Assembly (NCBI GenBank): GCA_029931535.1
Contig: JAQPZY010001638.1
Location: 3,124,501-3,188,500 of the forward strand
DNA length: 64,000 nucleotides
Origin: Margaritifera margaritifera
Taxonomy: Eukaryota; Mollusca; Bivalvia; Unionida; Margaritiferidae
Direction: 5' to 3'
Below the pieces are notes generated by a model. The model ran no database searches. It was not told the DNA's origin and saw only the letters and a program-made list of their open reading frames with translations. Position 1 is the stretch's first letter, and each line of letters opens with the position of its first letter. Shown one piece after another: positions 48,166 through 60,786 of the stretch. The position numbers were made by a program, and so were the translations under genes.

Positions 48166-51100
48166 CATTCACTTAAATTCAAAAGATACAGGATAGTACA
48201 GGGCAAAAATATATTAAGACATATTCGCATAGTAAACCAACCATACTCTTTATAAACAAAGTTAACTGTTTGCTGAGCAAGTTATCAGCGTTACGCGGAG
48301 TCCTGTCTTTGCTGACAAAGTCCAAGGATCACCAGAAAAGCTTTGTCAAGTTAAGTGAAAACGCGAAGGAGACTGAAAAAAAAAATTATACTTGGATACT
48401 TGGGTAAGCGTTACGAGGTGACATCATTGAAATGAAAGTAAACAACTTCTACAAAGATATTACATATACCCAAAGGTAAAGACATTCACTTAAAACCATC
48501 TTTTTTCCATTTTCTTTTTGTATTGTAAATAAAAAAAAAGCATCATACGAACCGTACCAAATATAAAAATATTTTTGTTTAAAGTTTTAATTATCTTTCA
48601 ATAATATTATTTTTAAGACGTTTGTTTCATATTATTGTTTTTATAGATATTATCCATATTAAAATCAGGTTATTATAGCTATCTAGAGAATAATCAAAAC
48701 TAATTCTACGGTTTAAAATGCTAAAATAATAATAATAATAATTCCGATGAAATTTACTTCTGTGCGTCACTTGTTGTAAGCTTTTTACCACGTGCCATCG
48801 CGATGAATTGAGTAAATATTTGAGATAAATAGACAAAAGAAAGAAAAACAGACAGACAAATTAATCAATCAAACCTTCTAAGAAGATAATAATGTAGAAA
48901 TTAATCTCGCACATTGACGGAAGAAGCTGAAATTGTCCTTGGATTAATTGTTAATCATAACGATAGAACGATTTTTAAAAGATAGTCCCAGTTTTAATTG
49001 CTTGCATCGTGCTACTGAAAACAAAATACGTCAGTAAAGGATTCGCTAAAATCTTAACTGACTTTTTATACATAAATATTATGGATGGCTTCAAGAGTTC
49101 AAAGTCTTCATTATGTTTTGTAACCTTGAACATGATATGCCTTGGAAATAATACCATAATCTTCCTCGACATTCTTAGTGGTATTTATTTGTGTTTGCTA
49201 TCTCAGGAATGAGAAATAAGAAGACAACTTGATTTTGCTTGATTATAAAGCATAGGTGTGAAGCATCACGTAATTTACAGGCACACCGGAAGTTCGTTGA
49301 ACTTTCAGGCGTAAAAGAATATAATGCCGCAAAGAATCATATACAAAAAGTGCCGCCCGGGGACACCTCCCCCTCCCCCCCCCCCCCTCGCTGCTCCACC
49401 GTGTAAGTGTCAGCATTATGCGCTATGCTAATGAGTAGGCGTGGTTATTTATGCTCTGGGTATGGGTCCGTTCAGTTCATCATAGCTTTGTGATAAATAT
49501 ATAAAAGAGTATTCCGGCTCACTGCTCAACCCAGCATAACTTTTGATTCACCACCCTATCTACTTTCTACCCCAATTTATAGCCGGATTACACAGGTTCC
49601 ACTGTTTATAGAGGGATATAACTGAGTAGGTATTTGTGTGTTGAATGTGGATTCTCCTACTATATCGATTTAATAAAGGGAACATTTTGAAAATGTTTTG
49701 TCATTTAGCTTTAAATCAAAGAAACGTAAAGAGTTTGATTCACACGCACATGCGTATAAACACACGAAATAAAAATATATGATGACGTGTGATTATTTTG
49801 AAACCAGAAAAAAAAAATGAAAGTATGTATAAGAAGAAGAAATGCATGAAACTAAAGATAACGAAATGCCTTTTTTGTTTGGTTTGTCAGATAGGCATCC
49901 GGCGAACCTATTGCAGGCTCACCTTAACGCATCTACATGGCTTGTCCCATTGATAACTCGCTTTTGTCTAATCCGAGATAGTCTTGTGAACGCCAAGAAA
50001 ATCGTGTTTGTACGAGTGTGTGTAGCTTTTTTTTTTCCTCACAAGTTGTAATGTACATGTAGGTTTAGACTCAAGCATTTGCAACCCATTATCTTTTGGG
50101 TAAGCAGAGGGATGTACTGTTTGGACCAGTTTTCCTCTGGGCCGCTGATAAGGGGTTTTATCACACACCCTGCACAACAATACTACTTCCGGGTCTCATT
50201 AATCTTGGCTACATCCAAACCAAGGTCATTTCACAGGAACATGACGTTAGATAGCGCCTAAAGCTTTTTTTTTTTTTTTTTTTTTTTTCGTAGTCTCTAT
50301 TAATAAAGACAAGGACGGACATATACCATCTTTGTTTTCCGATGGTAGAGTCATACCGGTAGATAACTCTTCATTACAGAGAGTTCACACTTTTTTAACA
50401 AAAATAAATACAACGAATACATTTTACTTCAATCGCTTCTGCCGTGCATTAAACAATTTCATTGGATTCTATAAAAGAGTACATCGCCTTACAAAAGAGA
50501 CAGGGGAACAAAAGTTTGCACTGGTCGAAAAAATGCAATAATTTTCGGGGTGGGGGCGGTGCAGGGAATATTTTTGGAAACATTTTCGACCCCACCCCAC
50601 CCCCCAATAGAGCGAAAAATTATTCTTGCTCTTCTTGTAGAAGAAACATATTATATTAGTTGAAAAAAAAATTATCTTGAGGGAAGAAAAAAAATAATAG
50701 AAAGAAAATCCCAGGCCCCCATCCCCCTACCCCCCCCCCCAAAAAAAAAAAAAATTAAAAGATAAATAAATAATAACAATGTCAATGGTCCGTATTTTAC
50801 TAATTTTAGTGTATTTTAATACGGTTTCATAAAATCATAATTTGTTAAGCGTTTTACATAAATAACATCATCAGAGAATGAAGAAATTGATTGAATATAG
50901 TAACTAGGACATACACTGGCTAACTTCGAGTAGATCCATATTTAATAATAGGTTTTATTACTGAATTCAAGGACAAATTAACCCAAGACACCTCTGAATG
51001 CAGGCGATACAACCTTCCATTTAACTGTTGACCTTGCAACCATTTTAAGGTCGAATAGCAGTCGTTGATTCGGCATAGACTCGCGCACCTCTGAGAAAAC

Positions 51101-51316
51101 CAAAGGTTCAACGTCAATAGATAATAACTCCTACAGACAGTATGACCTCACGTAATCAGAGAATGAAGAAATAGTTTGAATTGCTTTGATACGATGTGGC
51201 ATTGTTTAGTATCAACTAGGGCGAACAATGTCGTTTGAAGGTAAGGAGAAACATTTATGTCGAAGAAGAGTTTTATGTTTTGTTGGTTTTAACGGAATTT
51301 TTTTAGCACATTATTA
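48166..51316. other. No gene seen; homopolymer and simple repeats
   Basis: AT-rich non-coding sequence. C tracts lie at about 49373-49388 and 50730-50741 (the latter followed by A), and a T tract at about 50264-50288. Short frames at 49842-50659 resemble nothing known. Near 49430 the text ATGCTAATGAG resembles a POU-type site. Confidence 0.4.
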
Positions 51317-51463
51317 GCTATATCATGCTAAAGAAATGGGAGCTAAGTGCCTTATCGAAGGACACATAGAGGCAGACGACTAGAGTTGGCTTTGTCGGGT
51401 ATCGAACCTGCTATCCTTAGATTACAAGTCCGACGCTCTACCACCACAGCTACCAGGGCTCCC
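51317..51463 (-). mobile_element. tRNA-derived SINE, reverse orientation
   Basis: On the minus strand: A box TGGTAGCTGTGGTGG (51441-51455), B box GGTTCGATACC (51398-51408), then the core TGTCCTTCGATAAGGCACTT and AGCTCCCATTTCTTTAGCAT, matching the SINE at 12680. It lacks the distal 3' tail. The well-kept B box suggests it is younger than the other copies. Confidence 0.82.
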
Positions 51464-52600
51464 AAAAGAGCTATGCTATTTATATCGAAGAGCGATATTA
51501 TTAAATTTCGTTAATATTGTTTAGGCTTTTCGGGGATGGGGTTTGTATGCCATTGTTTCCACAAAATATTGCTTTTTTGTTCCCATGTTACCCAAAAGTG
51601 AAAAAAAGAATTTGCTTCTGTTTACAGAATCTTGATAATGAGTCGAATATACAAACTCCCTAATGTAAGTAAAAACAGACGCAAAAGATATTTTGAGACG
51701 AATTCGAATCCTTTTTAGAGGCTTTTTCAGTTGTGTGCGACTAAAGTGCTGATGTAAAGAAAGCAATTGATTTTGGCGGTAAAACCCCGCAATATAAACA
51801 ATTTCGTAAATAGCTCAAAGTCAGCCATTGCAATATAATGAAAATATATAAATACTTGTGTTTCATTATTTAGTTTATACGTATGAGTTGAATTTTGCTG
51901 AAAATGTCAGAATCGTATGCATTCATATGAATACAAATATGTCCTTTGTCCTTTTTGAAAATTGCACGCTTTAACTTATTGTGATAAAGCATCGGAATTA
52001 ATGCCAAATCTACAACAGACCGTCTTGTAATGACGTCATTATCGGCCATATTGATTTACAACTGATAGACTTGAATAAATGTTACATAGGGAATGATATG
52101 ATTTAAATAAAAATAACTGAATCTAAAAAAAATTATGATAAAATACACCAATACAAAAAAAACATACAACGGGTTTTCTGTCAGTGTTCTAATTAGTAAT
52201 GTGTGTTTTTATTTTGTCACTGTATGACTTTCTGAATATATAAAATCTTAGTCAAGTTATATAGGACAGCTGTGAGCTTGTACTCCATACATGTAAATTT
52301 ATGACCAGAGGCGTTAAATCATAAACTCGTGACCTTAATGAAAAAAGTCGTTTTTTGTTGTTGTTTTTGTCTCATGGTAGATTCTACCTGAGACTTTACA
52401 CTAATGCTGCAGGTATTGGTTTAATCGTCTCCCAAATAATTCTATTTTTCCTGATTGATATAGTGGGAAAAGGAGAGCTGAAAGCATGTGACATAACAAT
52501 TCATGTTCTTAGAGAAAATTCAAAGCTTATTATATTTACAGTAGCAAATTCCTCGACACTCCTCCAAAGTGCTGGAAAGTATTCTTAAGTCCGAGCTTAT
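51464..52600. other. No gene seen
   Basis: AT-rich non-coding sequence without arrays. An 81-codon minus frame (51766-51521) and a 77-codon plus frame (52355-52588) have no recognisable product. Confidence 0.4.
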
Positions 52601-53165
52601 TCCTAAACAAATAGGGGTCTACACGTGGGTGCCGAGATGACTTTTCTACAAGGCCCCTCGTGTTTCTATCAAACTTTGCAACATCTACAATTTCAATTCT
52701 ATTGTGATATTACCGATGGTATAAAGGTGTCCTTACTGTTTCACCCATTTGTCTGACACTCTCTACTTTTTAATAGCTAGTAACGGATATTAAAACGCTC
52801 GTTTTATATATGCTCTCAAAGTCTTTATAGAGGTGCACCTTGGCATCGACAAAGTTTTAAAAAAGAAAACTAGTGTACCGGTCCGTTAAAAGATGCCTAT
52901 CATCAAAGTTGTCAGTCTATCTACAAAGTACCCGTCGAGAGTCCTTCTCTCCACTTAATGACAAATTGATGAAGTCAACTAAATCCGACAACAGGGTACC
53001 GGCGAAGGAATGGGGAGCGGAGTTATCGAGGGATATCGTAGCGTGTGAGCAGAGCTAAACCCACCAAAGCCTCTGTGTAAACGCTTTGGATTAAAACTGA
53101 CAATTAGGGTCTTAACTTCCTTAAATCAATCCCCAACAACCGTCAATCAAAATGAGGGATTTTTG
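52600..53165. promoter_or_regulatory. Low-repeat stretch with forkhead and TCF-like sites
   Basis: Repeat-free and compositionally complex. Around 53065-53150 it contains CCACCAAAGCC, TGTAAACGCTTTGG and CCGTCAATCAAAATGAGGG, which resemble forkhead, TCF/LEF and PBC/Hox-type sites. It lies 8 kb downstream of Nkx2.1. This is a candidate conserved element by inference only. Confidence 0.2.
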
Positions 53166-53289
53166 AACCATATTGAGACTGTTACAGTCAGTTACATAAG
53201 GTTCGCTCTCCCCTCTTCCCCTCCACCCTCCTTCTCTCGTTCTTTAAGTGTTTATACTAATAATGTTAAGATGCAATCATTCACAAAGT

Positions 53290-53471
53290 TAGGAGCTTAT
53301 CCATTTATCCACCCATCCATCCACCCACCCACTCATTCATTCGCACATCGTCCAATCAACCGACAATCCAACCAACCAATTAATTAATCAATCCATCCAT
53401 CCATCATTATACCTATGCATGCATGTATGTATGTATGTGTGTATGTAGGTAGGTAGGTAGGTAAGTGTTTG

Positions 53472-53505
<34 letters not shown>

Positions 53506-53557
53506 TGTATGTATGTATGTATGTATGTATGTATGTATGTATGTATGTATGTATGCA
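53290..53557. repeat. Tetranucleotide arrays (CATC/CAAT, then GTAT)
   Basis: Imperfect CATC/CACC/CAAT units lie at about 53297-53405, then GTAT and GTAG units from 53420 to 53557. Confidence 0.92.
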
Positions 53558-53942
53558 TCTGCTGATGCAGATTCTTTACTTAAAGCGCTTACACAGAGTC
53601 ACCTAAGTGCAATCCATACATAAACCACGTGATGCATAACTGTACAAAATAAGTAATTAAAAACAGAATCTTTGGTTCTGTCATTTCTTGACGTGATACA
53701 ACTGTTATAGCTGTTTTATTTATCTATAGCTATCTTTATTTAGTAAATGATTTTTATCATTGCTTTGATCAAGATACAATAAAAGTAAAAGTCTGTTTAT
53801 TCAGGAAACATCAATGTGTCCAGTTCCTTTGACACAAGTCTGACTGAAATTTTGTGGGAAATCTCTGTAAAGTTTTAACACAGAGCCACTGCAAAACGCG
53901 TCCTATCGTATGTGTTTGCGTAAAACGCGTGCCCATGTAAGA

Positions 53943-54082
53943 ACAGCGTTGACCCACGTTTGCCGTCCGTAATGCTCTTGCAGATGCGGGTCTACGCTTT
54001 AGGTACTACCTATGATTTTAAGCGCACATCATGGACCCTGATTTGCCAGCACACTATGAGACGGTAAATCTGGGTCCAGGCT
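53943..54082. mobile_element. Foldback (double-hairpin) element, copy C
   Basis: Two hairpins in the same arrangement as copies A and B: AGCGTTGACCC pairs with GGGTCTACGCT (53945-53999), and GGACCCTGATTTGCC pairs with GGTAAATCTGGGTCC (about 54032-54077). The outer terminal arms are decayed. It overlaps a spurious 68-codon plus frame. Confidence 0.65.
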
Positions 54083-54486
54083 ATTCGATATTGAATCGGT
54101 GTTATAAATGGATACATACGGAAGTTATCATAATGAGTTTATATGCAGGTTGTATAAATAAAAGACCCGATAACATCGATCAAATATTTGAATTTAATTC
54201 CTGTAAATGGATCGTGCCCGCCTTTCCCGTCGAGTAAAAGATTAGATAATTCAAACAGAATATAATAGGCTGCCTATAGCCGTCTTTCTTAATCCGTGAA
54301 TATCTTAGTTCGCACCGAAAGTGAAAGGTCTCTATTGTTCAACATCTCTGCGACATCTTCATGTCCCAAACCACAGAACACGTGGGACCTTACTCTATAA
54401 ATAAGATCTGGAATAAAGGAGCCGACTATATGACTCTTCCGTAAAATAAATGTTAGAATGTACAAATATCAAATCGTCTTTAAAAG

Positions 54487-54524
<38 letters not shown>

Positions 54525-55249
54525 CGGTACAAGACACTTCTTCGACAGTCACTTTTGGACAAATTTTCATCAAATTATGAGATCGTACCGTAGAATAGCG
54601 AGTCCAATATGAAAATTGTCATATCTTACTAGGTCATTTTTTATATCCTCCAAAATATTATTCATTCTAACATTTTATCCCTTGCCCACGAGGCGACGTG
54701 CATACATAAAAGTTCTTTGAAATTTCTAAGAAAAACTGAACGATTGTCTCTGTGTCTTTAAACATAGAAAAAGAAGTTAAAAGTTAGTTTATGTATCTAA
54801 ATCTGCAGCCCACCACCCTTTTCTAATTGGGGATTGAGGTCTCGAAAATGCAGAAAGTCATTACGATACGGCCGTTGTCAAATGAAAAGTAGCCCACTTG
54901 AATAGTGGATATACTCACGTCTATGACAGCCGCTAACTTCCATAAATGAGTTATCATTCATGATTTCACAAACCAAAGATGATGGGAAAGACAGCGATGC
55001 CAAACATTAGGAGCTGTTTGGTTTGTCTTTAAAGTATTCTTAAATACGGAAAGAAATTTGTAAGCCTTCATAGCTTTACTAAAGGAACAAGAAGCCGTCG
55101 AGATCACACACTTCTAATATAACAAATATTATGCGATACCTATATTCACAAGGGTCTTACCTACTAACAGCGGTATAATGTATATGTAAAACGTTTTTCA
55201 AAATATTGAAAACAAAAACTAATATTATTTTCCCTGCTGCCGCCAAGAA
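54083..55249. other. No gene seen; poly-A tract
   Basis: AT-rich non-coding sequence with an A tract of about 30 bases at 54490-54519. Confidence 0.5.
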
Positions 55250-55965
55250 AGTGATATTAATGTCTCCCTATTATATAAAAGCAGGTGATCCAATCTTTTT
55301 GCAGCACGTGGTTATGCCAGCATGCTCTTTTCCACAAGTGATTCGGTTAAAAATGGTATTGCCTCTTCCATAGTTGTTTCTCCTTAACAAAATTTTCGTC
55401 TAAACGGAGACGAGGGGTTGTTTAATGGTTTATCAAATTAGTCAAAACCAAAGAATTGATTATTCGATAGTTTATGGGAAAATTCTGCCTCGATGCACCA
55501 TGAATCCATGACAATTGCTAAACTGGAAGGTTCCCAAAACCTCACGCGGGAGCGTGGGGTTGTATCATCAGCGTTGTAATAAAGCTGTGTTTCGTGCTCA
55601 ATTACTATCGAAATCAACCATGAAATCATTAGCAAACAGCGTTATGATCTTCAATGTCAAATAATGTTGAAAATGAGGCACGATAATATTAGGCCCGGGG
55701 CTTGTCTTGTTAACTCGGTAATAGACAGTTCGCCTTCACATCCCAACATTGCCGATAATCAATTACTTCTGTTGTAATGATTTGGAATCACACTCTTTGG
55801 ATAGAGTTTGAAAGGGCAAATTGTCATCCACTACAAACACTCAAAGGAGAGATACTTTCTCTCACCTATAATTGATTACAACAACCCATAATTTGTCTAT
55901 TACAATGATACATCAATCAATTGAATATAATTGATATTTGATGTCGGTCATGGGAAAGTAATTTC
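55250..55965. promoter_or_regulatory. Low-repeat stretch dense in homeodomain-type sites
   Basis: About 700 bp without simple repeats, holding many ATTA/ATTG cores: TTGATTATTC (about 55457), CAATTACTTC (about 55759), AATTGATTACAAC (about 55870), CTATTACAATGATA (SOX-like ACAATG, about 55897) and CATCAATCAATTG (PBC or Onecut-like, about 55911). The clustering suggests a conserved enhancer, but AT-rich DNA gives such motifs by chance. Confidence 0.25.
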
Positions 55966-57463
55966 ATAGTTCTTAATATGTGAAGATATAGGAGGAACAT
56001 TGATACTATTGATACACAAATACTATTTTCCGTAAGGTAGATAGATAAAACAGTGAAATATATAGTAAAAAAATCGAGATGAAATTCTGACTCTGACTTT
56101 CATGAATAACAATTATATTTTAATTCGAACTTCAAGGTAAGAGAATTTCACCACTGTTTCGAACCTCACCAGTTTGTGGCTATATATTTAATTTAAAATA
56201 TCTTATTTAACAGCTCTTTCTCTTACAGAAATTAATTAAATATTTAGTTCGCAATACAATTTTTATTCAGATACTTGTAGTTGGATTCTGTTTTATTCTT
56301 CCGGAGCTACATGCACATAGAGATTCGGTCACACAAAATCATAATGAAGTAAATTTTGCTTCCTTTCTCAATGGTCCTAACAATATTACTCAAAATTAAT
56401 AAACCGATTTGTATTGAGCGTAGCACCGACGTCTTGTCATAAGGGAAATTTACAACACCACAGGACGCTCTCCGCTCACCCGTTAAGTATAGCGAGTTCA
56501 AAAAGAGCAGAATTCCTGTGATAGGAGGCGACTCTTATTGCACTTTCTTTCTTAGGTAGCTTCTGAAACAGACTATTGCGTTGGAGCGAAATGTTGCTGC
56601 AGCAGAAAGGTGGTGTTTTGTCTCGGTGCGGCAAAGACAATTTCTACGGTCAATACGAATCGGCAGTAATCTTTAAAATGATATATTGAGTATTTGTTCC
56701 AATACATTTTTGTTTTTGTCCTTCTTCTTCTTCTCATTAAAAAGTAAGTGAAAAAATTATCTCATTCAATATAACAAAATTCCTGAAATTTAGCGCATGT
56801 ACACGAAAAAATTCTGTCGTCGAAAAAGAGTTTTCAGCTGCTTGATAACGTTCAAGTTATGATAAGCTTTCTTCAACGTTATTTTACCGTTAATTCTTCA
56901 TTTGTTGCTTCTCAAATAACAAGACCCCCCCCCCTACACACACACACAGTTTTTTCTGCACGATGTGGAATTTTCCATAAATATTTTAATGTGGAAGTTG
57001 TATCTTTAAAAAAAATAAATTACCAGGTATTTTTCATTCATACATTTAATGAAAAATATTAACACATTGTAATTGTCCCATGTCATGTTATATACGTCAT
57101 ATCTAAATATTAATCCTTTTCTTAAGGAGCTAGCTAGAAAGCTCCTTCAAAATGATTAAGCTAAAATATTATATTGAAAATCCAGCAAACGAAGCAAGAA
57201 ATATTTCTCAAAAAGCGCTAAGATTTTCTTACAGCAAGCAGAAGCGTGGAGCCCCCCCCCCCCCAAAAAAACAAAAAACAAACCATTAATTAAAATTTAA
57301 AAATAACCATGATAACTTCCTTTGCGCTATTTTGGCATTGTCGGGCATTTTTAGAATGTTCACTGTGCGCATGCGCAAGACGATTTCTTAATATATACTG
57401 TCTTGTGACAAGAATCCGATGGACACATGTATTATTTTGACATCTTCGACTTACGAATATTCT
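55966..57463. other. No gene seen; C/A tracts
   Basis: AT-rich non-coding sequence with a C tract and short CA run at about 56926-56948 and a C-then-A tract at 57253-57270. Confidence 0.45.
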
Positions 57464-57980
57464 GAATCTCACTACATATCAATGTGCCAATGCAGTATCT
57501 GAATCTCACTACATATCAATGTGCCAATGCAGTATTTAAATCTCACTACATATCAATGTGCCAATGCAGTATCTGAATCTCACTACATATCAATGTGCCA
57601 ATGCAGTATCTGAATCTCACAAGATAAAGATGTGCCAATTCAGTGTCTGAATCTCAGTACATATCAATGTGCCATACAGTATCTGAATCTCACTACATAT
57701 CAATGTGCCAATGCAGTATCTGAATCTCACTACATATCAATGTGCCAATGCAGTATCTGAATCTCACATGCAGTGTCTGAATCTCACTACATATCAATGT
57801 GTCAATACAGTATCTAAATTTCACTACATATGAATGTGCCAATGAAGTGTCTGAATCTCACTACATATCGATGTGCCAATGCAGTGTCTGAATCTCACTA
57901 CATATCAATGTGTCAATACAGTATCTAAATTTCACTACATATCAATGTGCCAATGCAGCGTCTGAACCTCACTACATATC
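57464..57980. repeat. 37-bp minisatellite, about 15 copies
   Basis: Units contain TCTGAATCTCACTACATATC and AATGTGCCAATGCAGTA. Lengths vary slightly (36-37 bp), one unit is sharply truncated near 57770, and later units are more diverged (TCTAAATTTC variants). Confidence 0.95.
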
Positions 57981-58520
57981 AGTTTGAAACTGTAGTGACC
58001 GATTGGATTCCAACAAATTATAATAAGTCGAAAATGAGTACTTAAAGTGCGTACAAGTGAATCGTTGCACGTAAAATATGAAATCTGTAAGTTTCTACAT
58101 TTTAAATGATGCATGTACTCTTGGGAACGGTGGCGGGGATTTGGGGTTCATTTGGCAAGATTGTGGCATAGTTCGGGACAAACTCCTCTCTCAGATTCAT
58201 TAAAATACCTTCGCTCGCTGTTTCGTCCACCTATTTGCATGAAGACAAGCCCAAGGATAGACTCCGGCAAGTCTCAGCGAGGGATGTTCCCGATGATAAA
58301 ATCTTCCATGACAGTTGTATTGTGACATGCTCTCTCACTGTTGTGATATGTTTGCCCTGTTAGTTTACCTGCCGAACGTCTATGGGCGCAGAAAGGTAGT
58401 CGTTCGGAATCTAGCTAATCCAAGTCTTTATACACATGGGAATCAATCTGCCATTCTAGTGGGCCATCGGTCCTGTCATCGGTGACCTTACATTGCCGGA
58501 GACCGAGTTCGTGCGGTTAC
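57981..58520. promoter_or_regulatory. GC-richer low-repeat stretch with a POU octamer
   Basis: After the minisatellite the sequence becomes GC-richer and complex from about 58110 to 58520. It contains a perfect octamer ATTTGCAT (58233-58240), the POU-factor consensus. The plus frame at 58113-58325 (70 codons) has no known relative. It may be an enhancer or an unidentified exon. Confidence 0.22.
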
Positions 58521-58708
58521 GGCTTTCGTCTAAGGAATGAGAAGAAGACGGATGCAAAAATAAGTGATCGGAATGAGATAAGTCTGAGGGAAAGTCGGTA
58601 TTGACAAATTATCTTTAGCTCATGGAAATGTAGTAATTTGTGAGAGAGTATGAGGATAGACAGTAATGATGCACCAATAGTAACATCTTGGTGATTGGGA
58701 AGGTGTTG

Positions 58709-58712
<4 letters not shown>

Positions 58713-58782
<70 letters not shown>
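58713..58782. repeat. (GA)n microsatellite
   Basis: About 35 uninterrupted GA units. Confidence 0.96.
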
Positions 58783-58783
<1 letters not shown>

Positions 58784-59320
58784 GTTATTACAATGTAGGA
58801 ACAAGTGGTTATCTAAATAAATAATAAAGACACATTTAGCCCAGTAGATAATATAAACATTTCGCATACTAATATTGTAATATGAAACTGATTTTATATG
58901 GTATCGTGGGACAAAGTGTGAATGGATTAGTCACTGCTATATACCTGTACCAAATAACAATGACCTATGGTTTTGACAGTGAAAGGATTTTATTTATTTA
59001 CCAGATTTTACAGAAACTACAGGTCATATGAAGTCAAATTTAGTATCATTTGAATTGGACAATAATGAAGACGGCAATAATGTAGATTTTATTTCATTGT
59101 GTAAATTCTATTTCTAATCGAGGCTTGCTAAAATGCACTATTTTCAGGAAAATAATACAATGAATGATCTTTATTTACACTTAGCCGTTTAGTCATTATC
59201 AAGTAGATACATATACATTTAATTTCATTACAGGAATTGATGGTGGCACGTTTGATACATGCAGTAACACAATTATATCGCATGTACAACATTCAATCAA
59301 CTCTAAAGATATATACTTAC
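58783..59320. other. No gene seen
   Basis: AT-rich non-coding sequence leading into the CATA arrays; a TTTA patch lies near 58990. Confidence 0.45.
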
Positions 59321-59449
59321 GTATACATACATACTTACATGCATACATACATACATACATACATACATACATACATACATACATACATACATACATACAT
59401 ACATACATACATACATACATACATACATACAAGCATCGACATACACAGG

Positions 59450-59494
<45 letters not shown>

Positions 59495-59698
59495 ATGGAC
59501 CCACACACATGCACCCCACACATACATACATGCATGCATGCATGCATACATACATACATACATACATACATACATACATACATACATACATACATACATA
59601 CATACATACATACATACATACATACATACATACATACATACATACATACATACATACATACATACGTACATACATACATACGTACATACATACATACA
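59321..59698. repeat. (CATA)n and (CA)n compound microsatellite
   Basis: A CATA array (about 59321-59430), a CA run (59452-59491), short CATG units and a second CATA array (59520-59698). Long Thr/Tyr/Ile/His and Met/Tyr/Val/Cys frames here on both strands are artefacts of the repeat. Confidence 0.97.
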
Positions 59699-60013
59699 AT
59701 ATCCTTACCCATTATCTTGACTTTTCCTATTTTCTTGCATTGGTGGTCTTTTTCAAGCTGGGGAAACAAAACATATCTTTGCATGAAACATTTATTTTAG
59801 ATTGTAGTTTGGGTGAATTGATATCCTTGAAAATAAATATCTGTTCAAAACCAAAGGGCGGGGAGTGAGGAGACAATGCTCATTCTGCAACAGTGTTGAG
59901 TGACTGCTCTTCTTGTACTCTACTCCCAGTAATAACCAACAATCCTTCATTTTAAATGTATTTTTTTTGTACACAGACATGTTGACCAACATCCCTACTA
60001 ACCTATATAACTA
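59699..60013. other. No gene seen
   Basis: About 315 bp of unique sequence between two arrays; nothing recognised. Confidence 0.45.
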
Positions 60014-60786
60014 TCTACCTGGTCATATGCATATCCACATGTAAATGTATCTAGATCTACCTGGTCATATGCATATCCACGTGTAAATGTATCTAGATCA
60101 ACCTGGTCATATGCATATCCATGTGTAAATGTATCTATCTACCTGGTCATATGCATATCCACATGTAAATGTATCTCTCTACCTGGTCATATACATATCC
60201 TCATGTAAATGTATCTATCTACCTGGTCATATGCATATCCATATGTAAATGTATCTATCTACCTGGTCATATGCATATCCACATATAAATGTATCTATCA
60301 ACCTGGTCATATGCATATCCACATGTAAATGTATATAGACCTACCTGGTCATGTGCATATCCACATGTAAATGTATCTATCTACCTGGTCATATGCATAT
60401 CCACATATAAATGTATCTATCAACCTGGTCATATGCATATCCACATGTAAATGTATATAGACCTACCTGGTCATGTGCATATCCACATGTAAATGTATCT
60501 ATCAACCTGGTCATATGCATATCCACGTGTAAATGTATCTACTTACCTGGTCATATGCATGTCCACATGTAAATGTATCTACTTACCTGGTCATATGCAT
60601 GTCCACATGTAAATGTATCTACCTACCTGGTCATATGCATGTCCACATAAAAATGTATCTACCTACCTGGTCATATGCATGTCCACATGTAAATGTATCT
60701 ACCTACCTGGTCATATGCATATCTACATGTTAATGTATCTACCTACCTGGTCATATGTTTATCTACATGCAAATGTATCTAGATAC
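60014..60786. repeat. 40-bp minisatellite, 19 copies
   Basis: Units of 40 bp (up to 43) contain CTACCTGGTCATATGCATAT and CCACATGTAAATGTATCTAT. Variants such as AGATCAACC, ATAGACC and CATGTCC cluster in neighbouring units, showing stepwise local expansion; a two-unit block appears duplicated at about 60260-60380 and 60380-60500. The last six units (60533 on) share the CATGTCC type and stay open in more than one frame. Confidence 0.96.

Noticed and set aside
57464..57980. CRISPR-like array
   Set aside because: The 37-bp units are contiguous with no unique spacers; it is a eukaryotic minisatellite.
59199..59868. Long overlapping open frames on both strands (up to 187 codons)
   Set aside because: They translate CATA and CA microsatellites into Thr/Tyr/Ile/His or Met/Tyr/Val/Cys repeats; the array explains them fully.
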